In this document: piece after piece, positions 16,472 to 25,053 of the stretch
Layout: each line of letters starts with the position of its first letter
Position numbering within the stretch: the first letter of the stretch is position 1
NCBI GenBank assembly: GCA_048263775.1
Contig: JBLXDU010000010.1
Location: 1-64,000 of the forward strand
Origin: UBA1479 sp048263775
GTDB taxonomy: Bacteria > Pseudomonadota > Alphaproteobacteria > Rhodospirillales > Casp-alpha2
Reading direction: 5' to 3'
DNA length: 64,000 nt
The notes under the pieces: model-generated
Told to the model about the DNA's origin: nothing
Databases searched by the model: none
The model's input: only the letters and a program-made list of their open reading frames with translations
Translations under genes and position numbers: made by a program

Positions 16472-17581
16472 TTATGGAAGCGGGTGCCGGAGATGCCATT
16501 CATTACCGCGGTGTTCCCAGATTTGGGGGTCGCGGTGCTTATCGACAGCCTCCGTGAATTCAGCCTCCGTCATGCCGAGATATTCAAGATGCTCGTCATG
16601 ATAAGTTACAGGGAATTCCGAATCATATTTGCGTGCCAGTTCCAGGCCCTCTTCACGGGACATCTGGCCATTCTGGATCATCCGGCAGGCATCGCGCACC
16701 GCGCGGCCGAACCCGAATTTGATGAACTGCATGTAGTAGTAGAGGTTGTCGATCTTGTCATCGAGGCTGTCAAAGTTGGTGAAAGTGCCGTCTGTGCGAC
16801 CATTGTCCGCCAACTGGAAATCGACTTTGTCTTTGAGAAAGTCGTAATTCTCTTTCATCGACCATCGGAAGAAATATCCGAAATACAGGGCCTTCACACC
16901 AACCTCCTCGACGGCGCCGAGGTCCGGGTAGATATAGGGCGCGAGGTCCTTTTCCTCGATCTCCTCGTCCATCCAGTTGTAGGGGTCGTCGCCGATCTGG
17001 TGTTCCAGGACTTCCGCGAAATCACGCATCTTGCGATGCTCTTCCGAGAGTACCCGGCCACCGTATTCGCTTTCACCGTGCTCGGCATAGAAAACCAGGG
17101 GAATGCGGTAGTTGACGGCGGTCTGCAGGGGGACAGCGTTGATGCCGGCATGCCAATGGATCTTCGGGTCGCCTCGTTCAATGAAGAAGCGGCGGGCCAG
17201 GCGGCGGCTGACCTTCTGATTGGAACGTATCATCAGATGATCGTAACCGAGGCGGATCATTTCTTCCCGGTTATGGACGGCGATATCGTTGGGCATCATC
17301 GGCGAATAAGTGACAAGTAGCGGATTGAGGCCGAACTCGAATTTCAGCTTCCAGGCGATGGCGCTTGAATCCTTGCCGCCGGACCAGGGCACGATGCAGT
17401 CGTAGGCACCATCCTTGGCGCGGTAACGGTCGACGTATTCCTCGAACTCGCGGCGCCGGGCCGACCAGTCGATGTGTTCTTTGGCCTTGGCTGTGTGGCA
17501 TGCATTGCAGACGCCGTCCTCGTCGAAAACGATGCGCGGCCGGGTGTCCGGCATGAGACAGGTCTTGCAGTATTTTACCAT
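16472..17581 (-). CDS. PseA/LegX/WbpG-type N-acetyl sugar amidotransferase
   Basis: This family amidates nucleotide sugars to acetamidino or guanidino-type groups, using ammonia supplied by HisH/HisF-like partners. The 369-residue product has an N-terminal zinc-knuckle-like set (C5, C8, C25, C28) followed by the PP-loop ATP-pyrophosphatase motif SGGKDSS (67-73), and the conserved region WHAGINAVPLQTAVNYRIPL. It lies 28 bp downstream of the hisF-like gene, so PseA-HisF-HisH form a set, as in Campylobacter and Pseudomonas WbpG-HisH-HisF clusters. The most likely role is making an acetamidino form of the flagellin sugar. Confidence 0.92.
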   Translation of the reverse strand: MVKYCKTCLMPDTRPRIVFDEDGVCNACHTAKAKEHIDWSARRREFEEYVDRYRAKDGAYDCIVPWSGGKDSSAIAWKLKFEFGLNPLLVTYSPMMPNDIAVHNREEMIRLGYDHLMIRSNQKVSRRLARRFFIERGDPKIHWHAGINAVPLQTAVNYRIPLVFYAEHGESEYGGRVLSEEHRKMRDFAEVLEHQIGDDPYNWMDEEIEEKDLAPYIYPDLGAVEEVGVKALYFGYFFRWSMKENYDFLKDKVDFQLADNGRTDGTFTNFDSLDDKIDNLYYYMQFIKFGFGRAVRDACRMIQNGQMSREEGLELARKYDSEFPVTYHDEHLEYLGMTEAEFTEAVDKHRDPQIWEHRGNEWHLRHPLP

Positions 17582-17609
17582 CGGAAGCTCTTATGTGAGG
17601 GAATCCCGT

Positions 17610-18353
17610 CTATAATCTGACTGGAATACCTTTCTGTTTCATAAATTTTTTGGCGCTGGCGATGCTGGTTTCCGTAAAATGGTAGATGTTCTGGGTACAG
17701 ACGGCGGACAAGCCGCCATGCTCGACGCCCTCGACGAAATGCTTCCAGTTCCCCGCGCCGGCCAGGCCCAGGACCGGCACGGTGACCGCCTCTGAAACCT
17801 GTCGGCAGAGATCCAGGTCGTATCCTTGCAGGGAGCCATCGCGTTCAACGGAGGTTACCAGGATCTCGCCCGCACCCAGGTCCTCACCCTCCCTGGCCCA
17901 ATCCGCCGGGGTTTTGCCAGTTGGGGTTGTCGCGAAATGGGAATAGACCTCGTATCCGTTCTCGGTCTTACGGGCGTCGATGGACAGGATGACACATTGC
18001 GACCCGTAAGCCTCGGCGATCTGGGTGATTAACTGCGGCCGGACCAGGGCGCCGGAATTAACGACAACCTTATCGCCGCCCACGGCCATCATCTGCCGGG
18101 CATCGTCGAGGGTCCGGATGCCGCCGCCGACGCTGAGCGGCACGAAACATTCCTTGGCAAACTGGCCGACGACTTCATAGAAGGCTGACTTGTCGGTGGT
18201 TGGGTCGCGGGTTACGTCAAGAATCACAATCTCGTCCACGGACCAACTGTCTACGAAATTGTGCGTATACCGGTAATCCGGTTCGAACAACTTGGTCCTG
18301 AACAAGGTGCCGTCATTGAAGGTCAGAACAGTGATGAGGCGGTTGCGCAACAC
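17610..18353 (-). CDS. HisF-like synthase subunit for sugar amidation
   Basis: A 247-residue TIM-barrel HisF homologue, GTG start, 4 bp after hisH. The phosphate-binding loop PLSVGGGIRTLDD and the second catalytic aspartate of HisF (SIDARK) are kept. The first catalytic aspartate, expected in the N-terminal strand (usually CLDV-x-DG), is replaced: the strand reads LITVLTFNDG. The second phosphate loop reads LGLAGAGNW. This fits an ammonia-channelling role with the neighbouring PseA-type enzyme and argues against histidine biosynthesis. No other his genes are in the window. Commonly called hisF2 or wbpI-like partner genes in such clusters. Confidence 0.9.
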   Translation of the reverse strand: MLRNRLITVLTFNDGTLFRTKLFEPDYRYTHNFVDSWSVDEIVILDVTRDPTTDKSAFYEVVGQFAKECFVPLSVGGGIRTLDDARQMMAVGGDKVVVNSGALVRPQLITQIAEAYGSQCVILSIDARKTENGYEVYSHFATTPTGKTPADWAREGEDLGAGEILVTSVERDGSLQGYDLDLCRQVSEAVTVPVLGLAGAGNWKHFVEGVEHGGLSAVCTQNIYHFTETSIASAKKFMKQKGIPVRL

Positions 18354-18357
18354 GGTA

Positions 18358-18972
18358 TTATGCTTTTTCCAGGAAGTTGCGAAGCAGGGCCAAGCCATGT
18401 TGTTGGCTCTTTTCCGGATGGAATTGGGTTCCGAACACGTTGCCCTTCTGGACGGCGGCAACAAACCTGCCGCCGTGGTCGCAGGTCCCGACGACCGTAT
18501 CGGCGGGCGGTGAGTCGAGCCTGAATTCATGGACGAAATAGAACAGGGCCTCGTCGGGAATTCCGTCGAATAGGACACAGTCACCGTGCTGCCGGACATC
18601 GTTCCAGCCTACATGCGGCAGCCGCAGCGTGTCGTCGTCGGGGGTCAGGCGCGTCACGGGTGCGTCGATCCAGCCCAGTCCTTCGGTGCGTGCGAATTCA
18701 CTGCTTTCTGCCCCCAGAAGCTGGAACCCGAGACAGATTCCCAAAATTGGTATGCGCTGCCCGATCACCAGATGGTTCAGGACATCGACGAGGCCGCGCG
18801 CATTCAGGTTGGCCATGCCTTCCGGATAGGCGCCGACGCCCGGCAGAATCAGTTTCTCGCATTTCGCCAACTCATCGGGATTGGCGGTGACAGTGCCGGT
18901 AAACCCGACCTTGGTGATGGCCCCCGCGACAGAGGTCAGATTGCCAAGCCCGTAATCGATGATGCCGATCAT
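18358..18972 (-). CDS. HisH-like glutamine amidotransferase for sugar amidation
   Basis: Class I glutaminase that releases ammonia from glutamine. The 204-residue product begins MIGIIDYGLGNLTSVAGAIT and has the full triad: C80 in ILGICLGFQLL, H185 and E187 in GTQFHPEKS. It overlaps the upstream SpsF-like gene by 4 bp (ATGA) and is followed 4 bp later by the hisF-like gene, so the glutaminase-synthase pair is tightly coupled. By context it feeds ammonia to the PseA/WbpG-type amidotransferase. Confidence 0.92.
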   Translation of the reverse strand: MIGIIDYGLGNLTSVAGAITKVGFTGTVTANPDELAKCEKLILPGVGAYPEGMANLNARGLVDVLNHLVIGQRIPILGICLGFQLLGAESSEFARTEGLGWIDAPVTRLTPDDDTLRLPHVGWNDVRQHGDCVLFDGIPDEALFYFVHEFRLDSPPADTVVGTCDHGGRFVAAVQKGNVFGTQFHPEKSQQHGLALLRNFLEKA

Positions 18973-19709
18973 GAATCCCCCTGGGCTTCCTGTGACACGC
19001 GATAGGTGGGGTCGAATAGCTTCGGTTCCCGCTTGGCCAGGGCCTCGATCTCGGCGACGCCGAACAAGGGGTTTTGCGGATAGAGGGCGTCAAAAATCTT
19101 GGAGATACGATGGTAATCATGAACCGTGTCGAGAAGGCATTTCAGATGGCTGTGATCCGGCTTGCGATGGATTTCGATTTTTGGAAATCGGTCCGGAAGC
19201 CGTTCAAAGAAGGGGATCATCGTTTCCCGTTCGTACATGTCGCGGGTCTCCCGTTCCAAGGTGCGCAACGCCTCCGTCTTCAGGACATGGGTCTCGACCC
19301 CTTCCGGAAAGCCGGAATTTCCGGGGTAACAGGCCCAGGCGGCGTCGGCGCTGATCGTGGCCTGTAACAGGCCACCCGCGAGGTCGGGGTCGGTCACAGG
19401 GCAATCCCCCCACATCCGTACCAGGATGTCCGCCCCCGTCAGATCTGCCGCCATCAGGAATCTGGATACCAAATCATCGTCCGGTCCACGGACAATCTTG
19501 ATTTTTGGATAGTCAACCGCCGCCTCGGCGATGGGGTCGTGGGCTTCGCCTTCCGGGATGGCGAGGACGAAATCGTCAAGTCCCTTGATGCACAGGGCCC
19601 GGTCGAAAAGATGGTGGATGACCGGTCGGCCACATAGCGGCAGTAGGGCCTTCCTTGCGAGGCGGATCGAGGTGAGACGCGCCTGAATGACGCCAACGGC
19701 CCTAGTCAT
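18969..19709 (-). CDS. SpsF-like cytidylyltransferase-family protein with a degenerate motif (copy 3)
   Basis: Third SpsF-like protein of the island, 246 residues. The fold is recognisable (GVIQARLTSIRLARKALLPL near the N-terminus, then MWGDCPVTDP about residue 98), but the nucleotide-binding RLPGK is changed to RLARK: the Pro and Gly are lost while the Lys remains. Copies 1 and 2 keep RLPGK. It may bind a different ligand, have lost activity, or act as a partner subunit. It is the first gene of a tight run into hisH (4-bp overlap), hisF and pseA. Confidence 0.8.
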   Translation of the reverse strand: MTRAVGVIQARLTSIRLARKALLPLCGRPVIHHLFDRALCIKGLDDFVLAIPEGEAHDPIAEAAVDYPKIKIVRGPDDDLVSRFLMAADLTGADILVRMWGDCPVTDPDLAGGLLQATISADAAWACYPGNSGFPEGVETHVLKTEALRTLERETRDMYERETMIPFFERLPDRFPKIEIHRKPDHSHLKCLLDTVHDYHRISKIFDALYPQNPLFGVAEIEALAKREPKLFDPTYRVSQEAQGDS

Positions 19710-19744
19710 CGGTTCCTCGCAACGTTCCGGTCCGAACGGAGATA

Positions 19745-21592
19745 TCAGCCCAGATCATGTTGGTGATCCAGAAAGATACGGGCGGAGATGAAGCTGAACA
19801 AGAACTTGGAGAAACTGTTGGGGGTCATGTCTTGGTCGAGGAAACGGGCGAACTTGTCGCGGTCGACCAGATCGAAGATTGGGCCGTCGGCCAGAAGGCG
19901 TTCCCGCGTTGCGGGATCGTGCCGGTCGACCAATGAATTGATGGAGGCGTTGAATCCCCGTTTCCGTTTATCCATGCGGACGGCGTCGGGAACGAGCCCT
20001 TCGCCGGACCGGCGCAGCAGGAGTTTCGCGAAGCCGTCGCCGATGAGATATTCCGACGGGACGCTGTAAAGGAATTCCGCGAGGTGCCGGTCCAGGTAGG
20101 GGGATCTGTTCTCCACGGAAAAACGCATCGAATTGCTATCGTCCTCATGGAGGATAACGGGCACGACCTCGGCGAACAGCTCATTCATCATCCGATTGCG
20201 GAGCAGTTCAGAGGTGAACTCGGTCTCGGCAAAGGCCTCGTGGAAGTCGACGGCGAGAAGGCTTTCGAACACATCTTGATCCAATAGGATGTGTTCCCGG
20301 CAATCCGGAGACTTCACGAAGGTCATGGGGTCTTGGAGAAGAGGATTTTGAACGTATTGTCCGAAACTGCCCTTCCAGTCCGATAGCAGGGCGTCGAAGT
20401 CGACCGTCGGATCAATCTGGGCGCGTTTCCACATTTGGGCGAGCCACATGGAATAGTGATCATAGTATCCCGTGTACAGCTCGTCGGCGGCGGTTCCCGA
20501 AATCGATACCTTGTACCCGGCCTCATGGATGGCTTCGGACAGAAAGGAATGGACGTAGTAGCTGATTGTCGCGATCGGAGAGTCGTGATAGGCGACCAGA
20601 TCGTCCATGCGTTCGAAGAAACCTTCTGTTGACGTATGGATGGCGGTGTGGCGGCAACCCAGGGCCTCGACCATCAGGTGGATGTTGCGGCTTTCGTCAT
20701 AGCGCTCGTCCTGGTCGATGATCGAGAAGCAGTGGATGTCGTGGTCCAGCTGTTTCGTTGCGATGGCGGCCAAGGTGCAGGAATCGACCCCGCCGGAAAG
20801 GCAAAAGGCAAGCGGGACATCAGCCCGCAGGCGTAGGCGGACGGAGTCGAACAATCTGGCCCGGGCGCCTTCCATGGCTTCTTCCGCCGACATGGGGCGG
20901 GGGATATGACGCAACTGCCAATAAAACTCAGGTACTTTCAGGGTTGCGGAATCGAGCGTCAGGTAGGTCGAGGGCGGTAGTTCGAATACGCCGTCGAAGA
21001 AGGTGTCGCCTTGGCTGTAGAGAGACCGAAAGCCATTGGTCAAATAGCGCAGAACCTGAGATTGATTAACCGCCGGGCGGCGCCCGGCCAGGGCAATCAG
21101 GGTCTTAACCTCAGAAGCGAAATACAGCGTCCCGTCTTGCGGCCAAAGATACAGGGGCTTTTCGCCGAACCGGTCGCGGCACAGTGTCAGGGTGCCGGCC
21201 CGTCGGTCGACCAACGCGAAGGCCCACATGCCTTCCAGCTTGTCCAGACAGGCTGGGCCCCACCGCCGCCATGCGGCAAGCAGCACTTCCGTGTCGGAGG
21301 AGGTCAGAAAACGCTCGCCCAGGGCTTCCAGTTCGGATTTCAGCTCCAGGTAGTTGTAGATCTCCCCGTTGTAGGAAATCGCGAAATCGCCCTGTTCAAA
21401 CGGCTGATTGGCACGGGGGTCCAGGTCGATGATCGAAAGACGGGCATGGAAGAGGGATACCCGGCTCTCCCCCAAGGGCAGGTCGATGGAGCCCTGCGCG
21501 TCGGGTCCTCGACGCGCCATGGAACGCAGTGCCGCTGCCGCGCGCTCGGGCGATGGCATCCTGTTTCCGATGGTTCCCGCGATACCGCACAT
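19745..21592 (-). CDS. Asparagine synthetase B-like glutamine amidotransferase
   Basis: A 615-residue AsnB-type enzyme. The N-terminal Ntn-hydrolase glutaminase domain starts MCGIAGTIGN, where C2 is the nucleophile after Met removal, and continues with RRGPDA and SYNGEIYNYLELK. The C-terminal ATP-pyrophosphatase domain has SGGVDS (266-271). Length is normal. In sugar and polysaccharide clusters AsnB homologues often amidate a uronic acid or other carboxylate instead of aspartate, and that is the likelier role here, between the formyltransferase-like and SpsF-like genes on the same strand. Plain asparagine synthesis cannot be excluded. Confidence 0.9.
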   Translation of the reverse strand: MCGIAGTIGNRMPSPERAAAALRSMARRGPDAQGSIDLPLGESRVSLFHARLSIIDLDPRANQPFEQGDFAISYNGEIYNYLELKSELEALGERFLTSSDTEVLLAAWRRWGPACLDKLEGMWAFALVDRRAGTLTLCRDRFGEKPLYLWPQDGTLYFASEVKTLIALAGRRPAVNQSQVLRYLTNGFRSLYSQGDTFFDGVFELPPSTYLTLDSATLKVPEFYWQLRHIPRPMSAEEAMEGARARLFDSVRLRLRADVPLAFCLSGGVDSCTLAAIATKQLDHDIHCFSIIDQDERYDESRNIHLMVEALGCRHTAIHTSTEGFFERMDDLVAYHDSPIATISYYVHSFLSEAIHEAGYKVSISGTAADELYTGYYDHYSMWLAQMWKRAQIDPTVDFDALLSDWKGSFGQYVQNPLLQDPMTFVKSPDCREHILLDQDVFESLLAVDFHEAFAETEFTSELLRNRMMNELFAEVVPVILHEDDSNSMRFSVENRSPYLDRHLAEFLYSVPSEYLIGDGFAKLLLRRSGEGLVPDAVRMDKRKRGFNASINSLVDRHDPATRERLLADGPIFDLVDRDKFARFLDQDMTPNSFSKFLFSFISARIFLDHQHDLG

Positions 21593-21640
21593 TTCGTCGA
21601 CTGCCGGATTACGAAAGGGAGGAAGTGAGAGGCAGGCAGG

Positions 21641-22354
21641 TCAATCGAGTGCCTCCGTATGGCGGCGGAATTTTTCGGCGCAGATTCCCTTGAGAACCCC
21701 GGGCATGAACGAATATTGCCGTCCATGCTGCTGCAAAGGCGTGACGATCCGCATGCGGCCCACGGAGAACGATGCGACCGCAGCGTCACTTGCGTCGATG
21801 AAGGTTTCGGTGCTGGCGTGGCGCAATTGGTGCAGTTTCATGCCGTGGTGAAGGCGGATGGGCTTTTGTTCCAGAATGGCGCCGGTATTCAATTCCGGTT
21901 CAACATATTGGACCGTCGTAACCAACCCTTCGAAGTTTCCGTGATAGACCGCCCAGAGATCCGTGTCGAGGCCCCGGTATTCCTGCGGCGCCCCGCAATG
22001 AAGTGTGACCAGACGCCGTCCAAGAACGTTGAGGATCGGGCCGGTTAGCTTCCGCGTGCCAAATACGATCGCCACCTCGGCCTTGAAGTCGGACAGTTTT
22101 TCCGCTGCCGATGGCGCGGACAGGGACGGAAATTCGGCTGCCGGCGCAAGGTCACCGAGTGCGGGTTCGGATCCGGAGAACCAGGTGTTGCGTTCAAAGG
22201 CGTCGCGCTCGTCATCGATCGGATGCGAAGTATCGAAGGAGGCTGTCGGGATATCCGTTTCCACCAGGACGCCAACGACCTTATGCCGTTCGGACATGGC
22301 CGCGACGAAGCGGGCATGATGAGGCGATTGCGTTGTTAGAATGGCGATGCGCAT
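21641..22354 (-). CDS. Formyltransferase-fold protein (sugar N-formyltransferase-like)
   Basis: The 237-residue product has the fold of methionyl-tRNA/sugar formyltransferases: MRIAILTTQSPHHARFVAAM at the N-terminus and the signature region VTLHCGAPQEYRGLDTDLWA (116-135), then VEPELNTGAILEQKP. The catalytic histidine (H119) is present. The Asn usually two residues before it reads Thr, and the usual Asp of the D-x-G motif reads Asn (N156), so two of the three classical catalytic residues appear altered. It may N-formylate a sugar with 10-formyl-THF, or may have another role. It heads the minus-strand run into asnB and is divergent from the AAC(3)-like gene. Confidence 0.75.
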   Translation of the reverse strand: MRIAILTTQSPHHARFVAAMSERHKVVGVLVETDIPTASFDTSHPIDDERDAFERNTWFSGSEPALGDLAPAAEFPSLSAPSAAEKLSDFKAEVAIVFGTRKLTGPILNVLGRRLVTLHCGAPQEYRGLDTDLWAVYHGNFEGLVTTVQYVEPELNTGAILEQKPIRLHHGMKLHQLRHASTETFIDASDAAVASFSVGRMRIVTPLQQHGRQYSFMPGVLKGICAEKFRRHTEALD

Positions 22355-22535
22355 GGAGCTACCGCAGTTTGTTGCAGGTCCTGGATGAACTTGTAATCCC
22401 TAATGAGATGGGGATCATGTATCGTCGCACGCTACCTTTAATTCCTTAAGGGGCAGTTGACGCGCATTCTCGACCCGGGCACGAATAAGCGGCGCGCCGG
22501 GGCGCCGTCTGGTTTCATCAATACGGGTCCACAAT

Positions 22536-23411
22536 ATGGCAAAGCTAACGGAGAACGACTTTCTCGAGGTTCTGGAGGCGTTGCTTCCCGAAGATGATGA
22601 GGTTGTCGCGATCTATTCCGGACTTTGGACATTTGCCGGTGGATTTGGTTGGCCGCCGGACCAGATGGGGGAACGCATCCTGCGTTTGATAGAGGACTTC
22701 CTAGGACCCGACCGAACCTTCGTGCTGCCGGCATACAGCTTTCTTGATTTCGCTCGGTTCCGGCGGTTCGACTTGGTCCGGACGGTGACGGAAACCGGCG
22801 CCTTGCCTGACGCCGCATTGGCGTGTTTTGCGGCCAGAGATCGAGGCTGGTTGCGCAGCCGGTCGGCCATGAACAGCTATTTGGTTCGGGGGCCGCGATC
22901 CGCCGACTTGCTTGCCCGGCCTTGCACAACAGCTTGGGGGGCGGACGGCGTCCTGGGTTGGCTGTGTGACGTCAATGCCCGGGTCTGTGTTCTTGGTGTG
23001 CCCTGGGTTTCCTGCAGCATGATGCACCATGCAGAGGAACTCCAGATGGTGCCCTATCGATACTTCAAACGGTTTGCCGGAACACTGTACGAGGATGGCC
23101 AGGAAGTCGGTCCATGCGTCGAGGTCATGTATTCGCGTTCCCTCCATGCCGTGCCGGAGTGGGATATTACGGGTTTCGGCGCAGAACTGCGGGCCCAAGG
23201 GGCCGTTGAGGTCAGCAATAACCGGCGCATCCCCATGGAGTCCGGTTCGGCGCGGGAGGTGCATCGCGTCAATAGTGAATTATTTGCCGCCGATCCCTAC
23301 TGCTACATCACCAACAAGGATGTTCTCGAAAGCTGGATCGCCAACGGTAAGGAGGCCGAGGTCGCTGGGCTTAAGCCCGAGGAACGCTGGCCGCAGCCCG
23401 CCGCAGAGTGA
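22536..23411 (+). CDS. AAC(3)-family N-acetyltransferase-like protein
   Basis: The 291-residue product belongs to the aminoglycoside 3-N-acetyltransferase fold: an N-terminal VVAIYSGLWTFAG strand, the TVTETGALPDA region (83-93, family pattern T-x-x-G-x-L-P), and the catalytic HHAEE motif (164-168). In flagellin and polysaccharide clusters members of this family acylate a sugar amine; a similar gene occurs in the Campylobacter jejuni flagellin locus. It is unlikely to be a resistance gene. It is alone on the plus strand, divergent from the formyltransferase gene and convergent with the AMP ligase gene. Confidence 0.85.
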   Translation: MAKLTENDFLEVLEALLPEDDEVVAIYSGLWTFAGGFGWPPDQMGERILRLIEDFLGPDRTFVLPAYSFLDFARFRRFDLVRTVTETGALPDAALACFAARDRGWLRSRSAMNSYLVRGPRSADLLARPCTTAWGADGVLGWLCDVNARVCVLGVPWVSCSMMHHAEELQMVPYRYFKRFAGTLYEDGQEVGPCVEVMYSRSLHAVPEWDITGFGAELRAQGAVEVSNNRRIPMESGSAREVHRVNSELFAADPYCYITNKDVLESWIANGKEAEVAGLKPEERWPQPAAE

Positions 23412-23421
23412 TCGAGGCCCC

Positions 23422-24801
23422 TTATGACAGGTTGGCCCGGACTTTCTTGAACCGCACGTTGTGGTGCCCTTCGGCGTCGACCACGACGAACCGCACCGGC
23501 ACCTTGTATTTCGCCAAGCGTTCGTTGCACTGCTGGCGCAGACGTTCTGACAGTTCGAACGGGTCTTCCGGCTCGAACAGTGAGACCTTGGCTTGGACAA
23601 CCTGGCCCATGATCGGGTGAGGGCGGGCCTCTACCGTCGCGTTGCGGATATTGGGCAGGGACATCAGCACGTTCTCGACCTCGATAGGGTAGACTTTCTT
23701 GCCGCCGGTGTTGATGACCTCGGTCTTGCGGCCCAGGAACCGCATGTAGCCGTCCTTGATTTCAACTTCGTCGCCGGTGCACATCCAGCCTTCCGCGTCG
23801 AACGGGTCGGGTGCATTCAGATAACCCACCATATTGGCTTCGGAACGGATCCACAGAATGCCGTCGACCACCTTGGTTTCGAAGCCGCTGCCGCCGACCT
23901 TGAGCCAAAGGGAGCCGTTGTCGCGGGATTCGGACCGCAGAACGCCCAACTCCGATAATCCGTAGGTCTGCTTCAGCTTGGCGTTGGGGAAGATTTCCGA
24001 GACCTGTTGTAGGGTCGCCTCGGGCATCAGTTCGGTGCCGTAGGTGATCAGTTCAACCGAAGACAGATCATGGGCCGCGTAGATGCGGCTGGCGATCAGG
24101 AAGTTGAGGAACGTGGGCGTCGTCGGCAGCAGGGTGGCGCGGGCGGTTTCGATCGCCCTGGCCACCACAGCGGGATCCCTGACCCCTCCAAGGCAGACCC
24201 CGGCGCCGCCGTAGGCAAAGGTCGACAGGAAGGTATTGAAGCCTCCGAAATGATCCATCAGCAGGAACAAGACCGTCCGCCATCCCTTGCGCGGGGTGAT
24301 GAATTTTCGCGATACCTGGGTCACGTCCTGAAGGATGCCCTTGGGTTTGCCCGTGGACCCGGAGGTAAAAACCACCAGCCCCGGATGCCCGCGTTCGCGG
24401 AATTTTGCGATCAAGTCCGGCGTTTCCTGTGAGGGACGATGTTCACAGGTAGCCTGGTCGTCAGCATTGAATCGATAGAGTACAGCCGCGCCTGCCATGT
24501 CCAGGAGGCCGCCGAGTTCCGCATCGACATCGCCGGTCAGGGGCACGATGATGGCCCGACGCCGAATGGCGGCGAGCATCATGGCGCTCGTCTCTGGGCT
24601 GAAGTCGCCGTATAGGGCGGCCACGTCCCCCGCATTGATGCCATCCGCAGCGAGGCGCCCGTCCCAGGCCTCTATGCGGCGCCAAAAATCGGCATAGGAC
24701 ATTTCCATGCCGTTCCAGAACAAAGCAGGTGCATCACCGCCGCCCTGGATGCGCGACAGGATGATCTCGTGGGCCGGGATGTCCCTGCTGCCTGAGGTCA
24801 T
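23422..24801 (-). CDS. AMP-dependent acyl/amino-acid ligase (ACP-loading)
   Basis: ANL-superfamily adenylate-forming enzyme of 459 residues. Motifs: phosphate loop LVVFTSGSTGKPKGI, A5 motif QTYGLSELG, A7/A8 motif CTGDEVEIKDGYMRFLGR followed by KTEVINTGGKKVYP, and a near C-terminal LAKYKVPVRFV carrying the lysine region of A10. It is shorter than typical acyl-CoA synthetases (500-550), like free-standing ligases that load a carrier protein. Its start overlaps the ACP gene stop by 4 bp, strongly suggesting it charges that ACP. Substrate unknown. Confidence 0.88.
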   Translation of the reverse strand: MTSGSRDIPAHEIILSRIQGGGDAPALFWNGMEMSYADFWRRIEAWDGRLAADGINAGDVAALYGDFSPETSAMMLAAIRRRAIIVPLTGDVDAELGGLLDMAGAAVLYRFNADDQATCEHRPSQETPDLIAKFRERGHPGLVVFTSGSTGKPKGILQDVTQVSRKFITPRKGWRTVLFLLMDHFGGFNTFLSTFAYGGAGVCLGGVRDPAVVARAIETARATLLPTTPTFLNFLIASRIYAAHDLSSVELITYGTELMPEATLQQVSEIFPNAKLKQTYGLSELGVLRSESRDNGSLWLKVGGSGFETKVVDGILWIRSEANMVGYLNAPDPFDAEGWMCTGDEVEIKDGYMRFLGRKTEVINTGGKKVYPIEVENVLMSLPNIRNATVEARPHPIMGQVVQAKVSLFEPEDPFELSERLRQQCNERLAKYKVPVRFVVVDAEGHHNVRFKKVRANLS

Positions 24802-25043
24802 GTGAATGCGATGCCGTGTTCTTCCAGGACGATCCTGATGAGCGGGTAGTTGAGGATTTCGACCGTCTGCTCCTCGGTAAAGGAGATGTCGAATTCAGCC
24901 TCCAGGGCCAAAACCAGATTGAGATGGCGCAGAGAATCCCATTGTTCCACCGTATCGACGGAGGTGTCTTCGCCGATTATCGCCGCATCAATCTTGAGGA
25001 TGTCCGCGATCACGCCCTTGAGCCGAGTTTCATTGCCGGTCAT
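24798..25043 (-). CDS. Acyl carrier protein (ligase partner)
   Basis: An 81-residue ACP of four-helix type with the phosphopantetheine serine S37 in EQWDSLRHLNLV (canonical D-S-L). It is acidic, as expected. The 4-bp overlap with the AMP ligase and the 10-bp gap from the fkbH gene make it the likely carrier for both. It is one of two ACPs in the island and clearly distinct in sequence from the one at 28.1 kb; neither neighbours fabD or fabG of the housekeeping cluster, so it is a dedicated carrier. Confidence 0.9.
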   Translation of the reverse strand: MTGNETRLKGVIADILKIDAAIIGEDTSVDTVEQWDSLRHLNLVLALEAEFDISFTEEQTVEILNYPLIRIVLEEHGIAFT

Positions 25044-25053
25044 TCGTCGTTCC

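Noticed and set aside
17610..18972. HisH/HisF as histidine biosynthesis genes
   Set aside because: HisF lacks its first catalytic Asp and the pair lies next to a PseA-type amidotransferase, with no other his gene nearby.
22536..23411. AAC(3)-like gene as an aminoglycoside resistance gene
   Set aside because: The family motifs are present but the setting is a sugar/flagellin island with no mobile element or other resistance gene; sugar acylation is the simpler reading.
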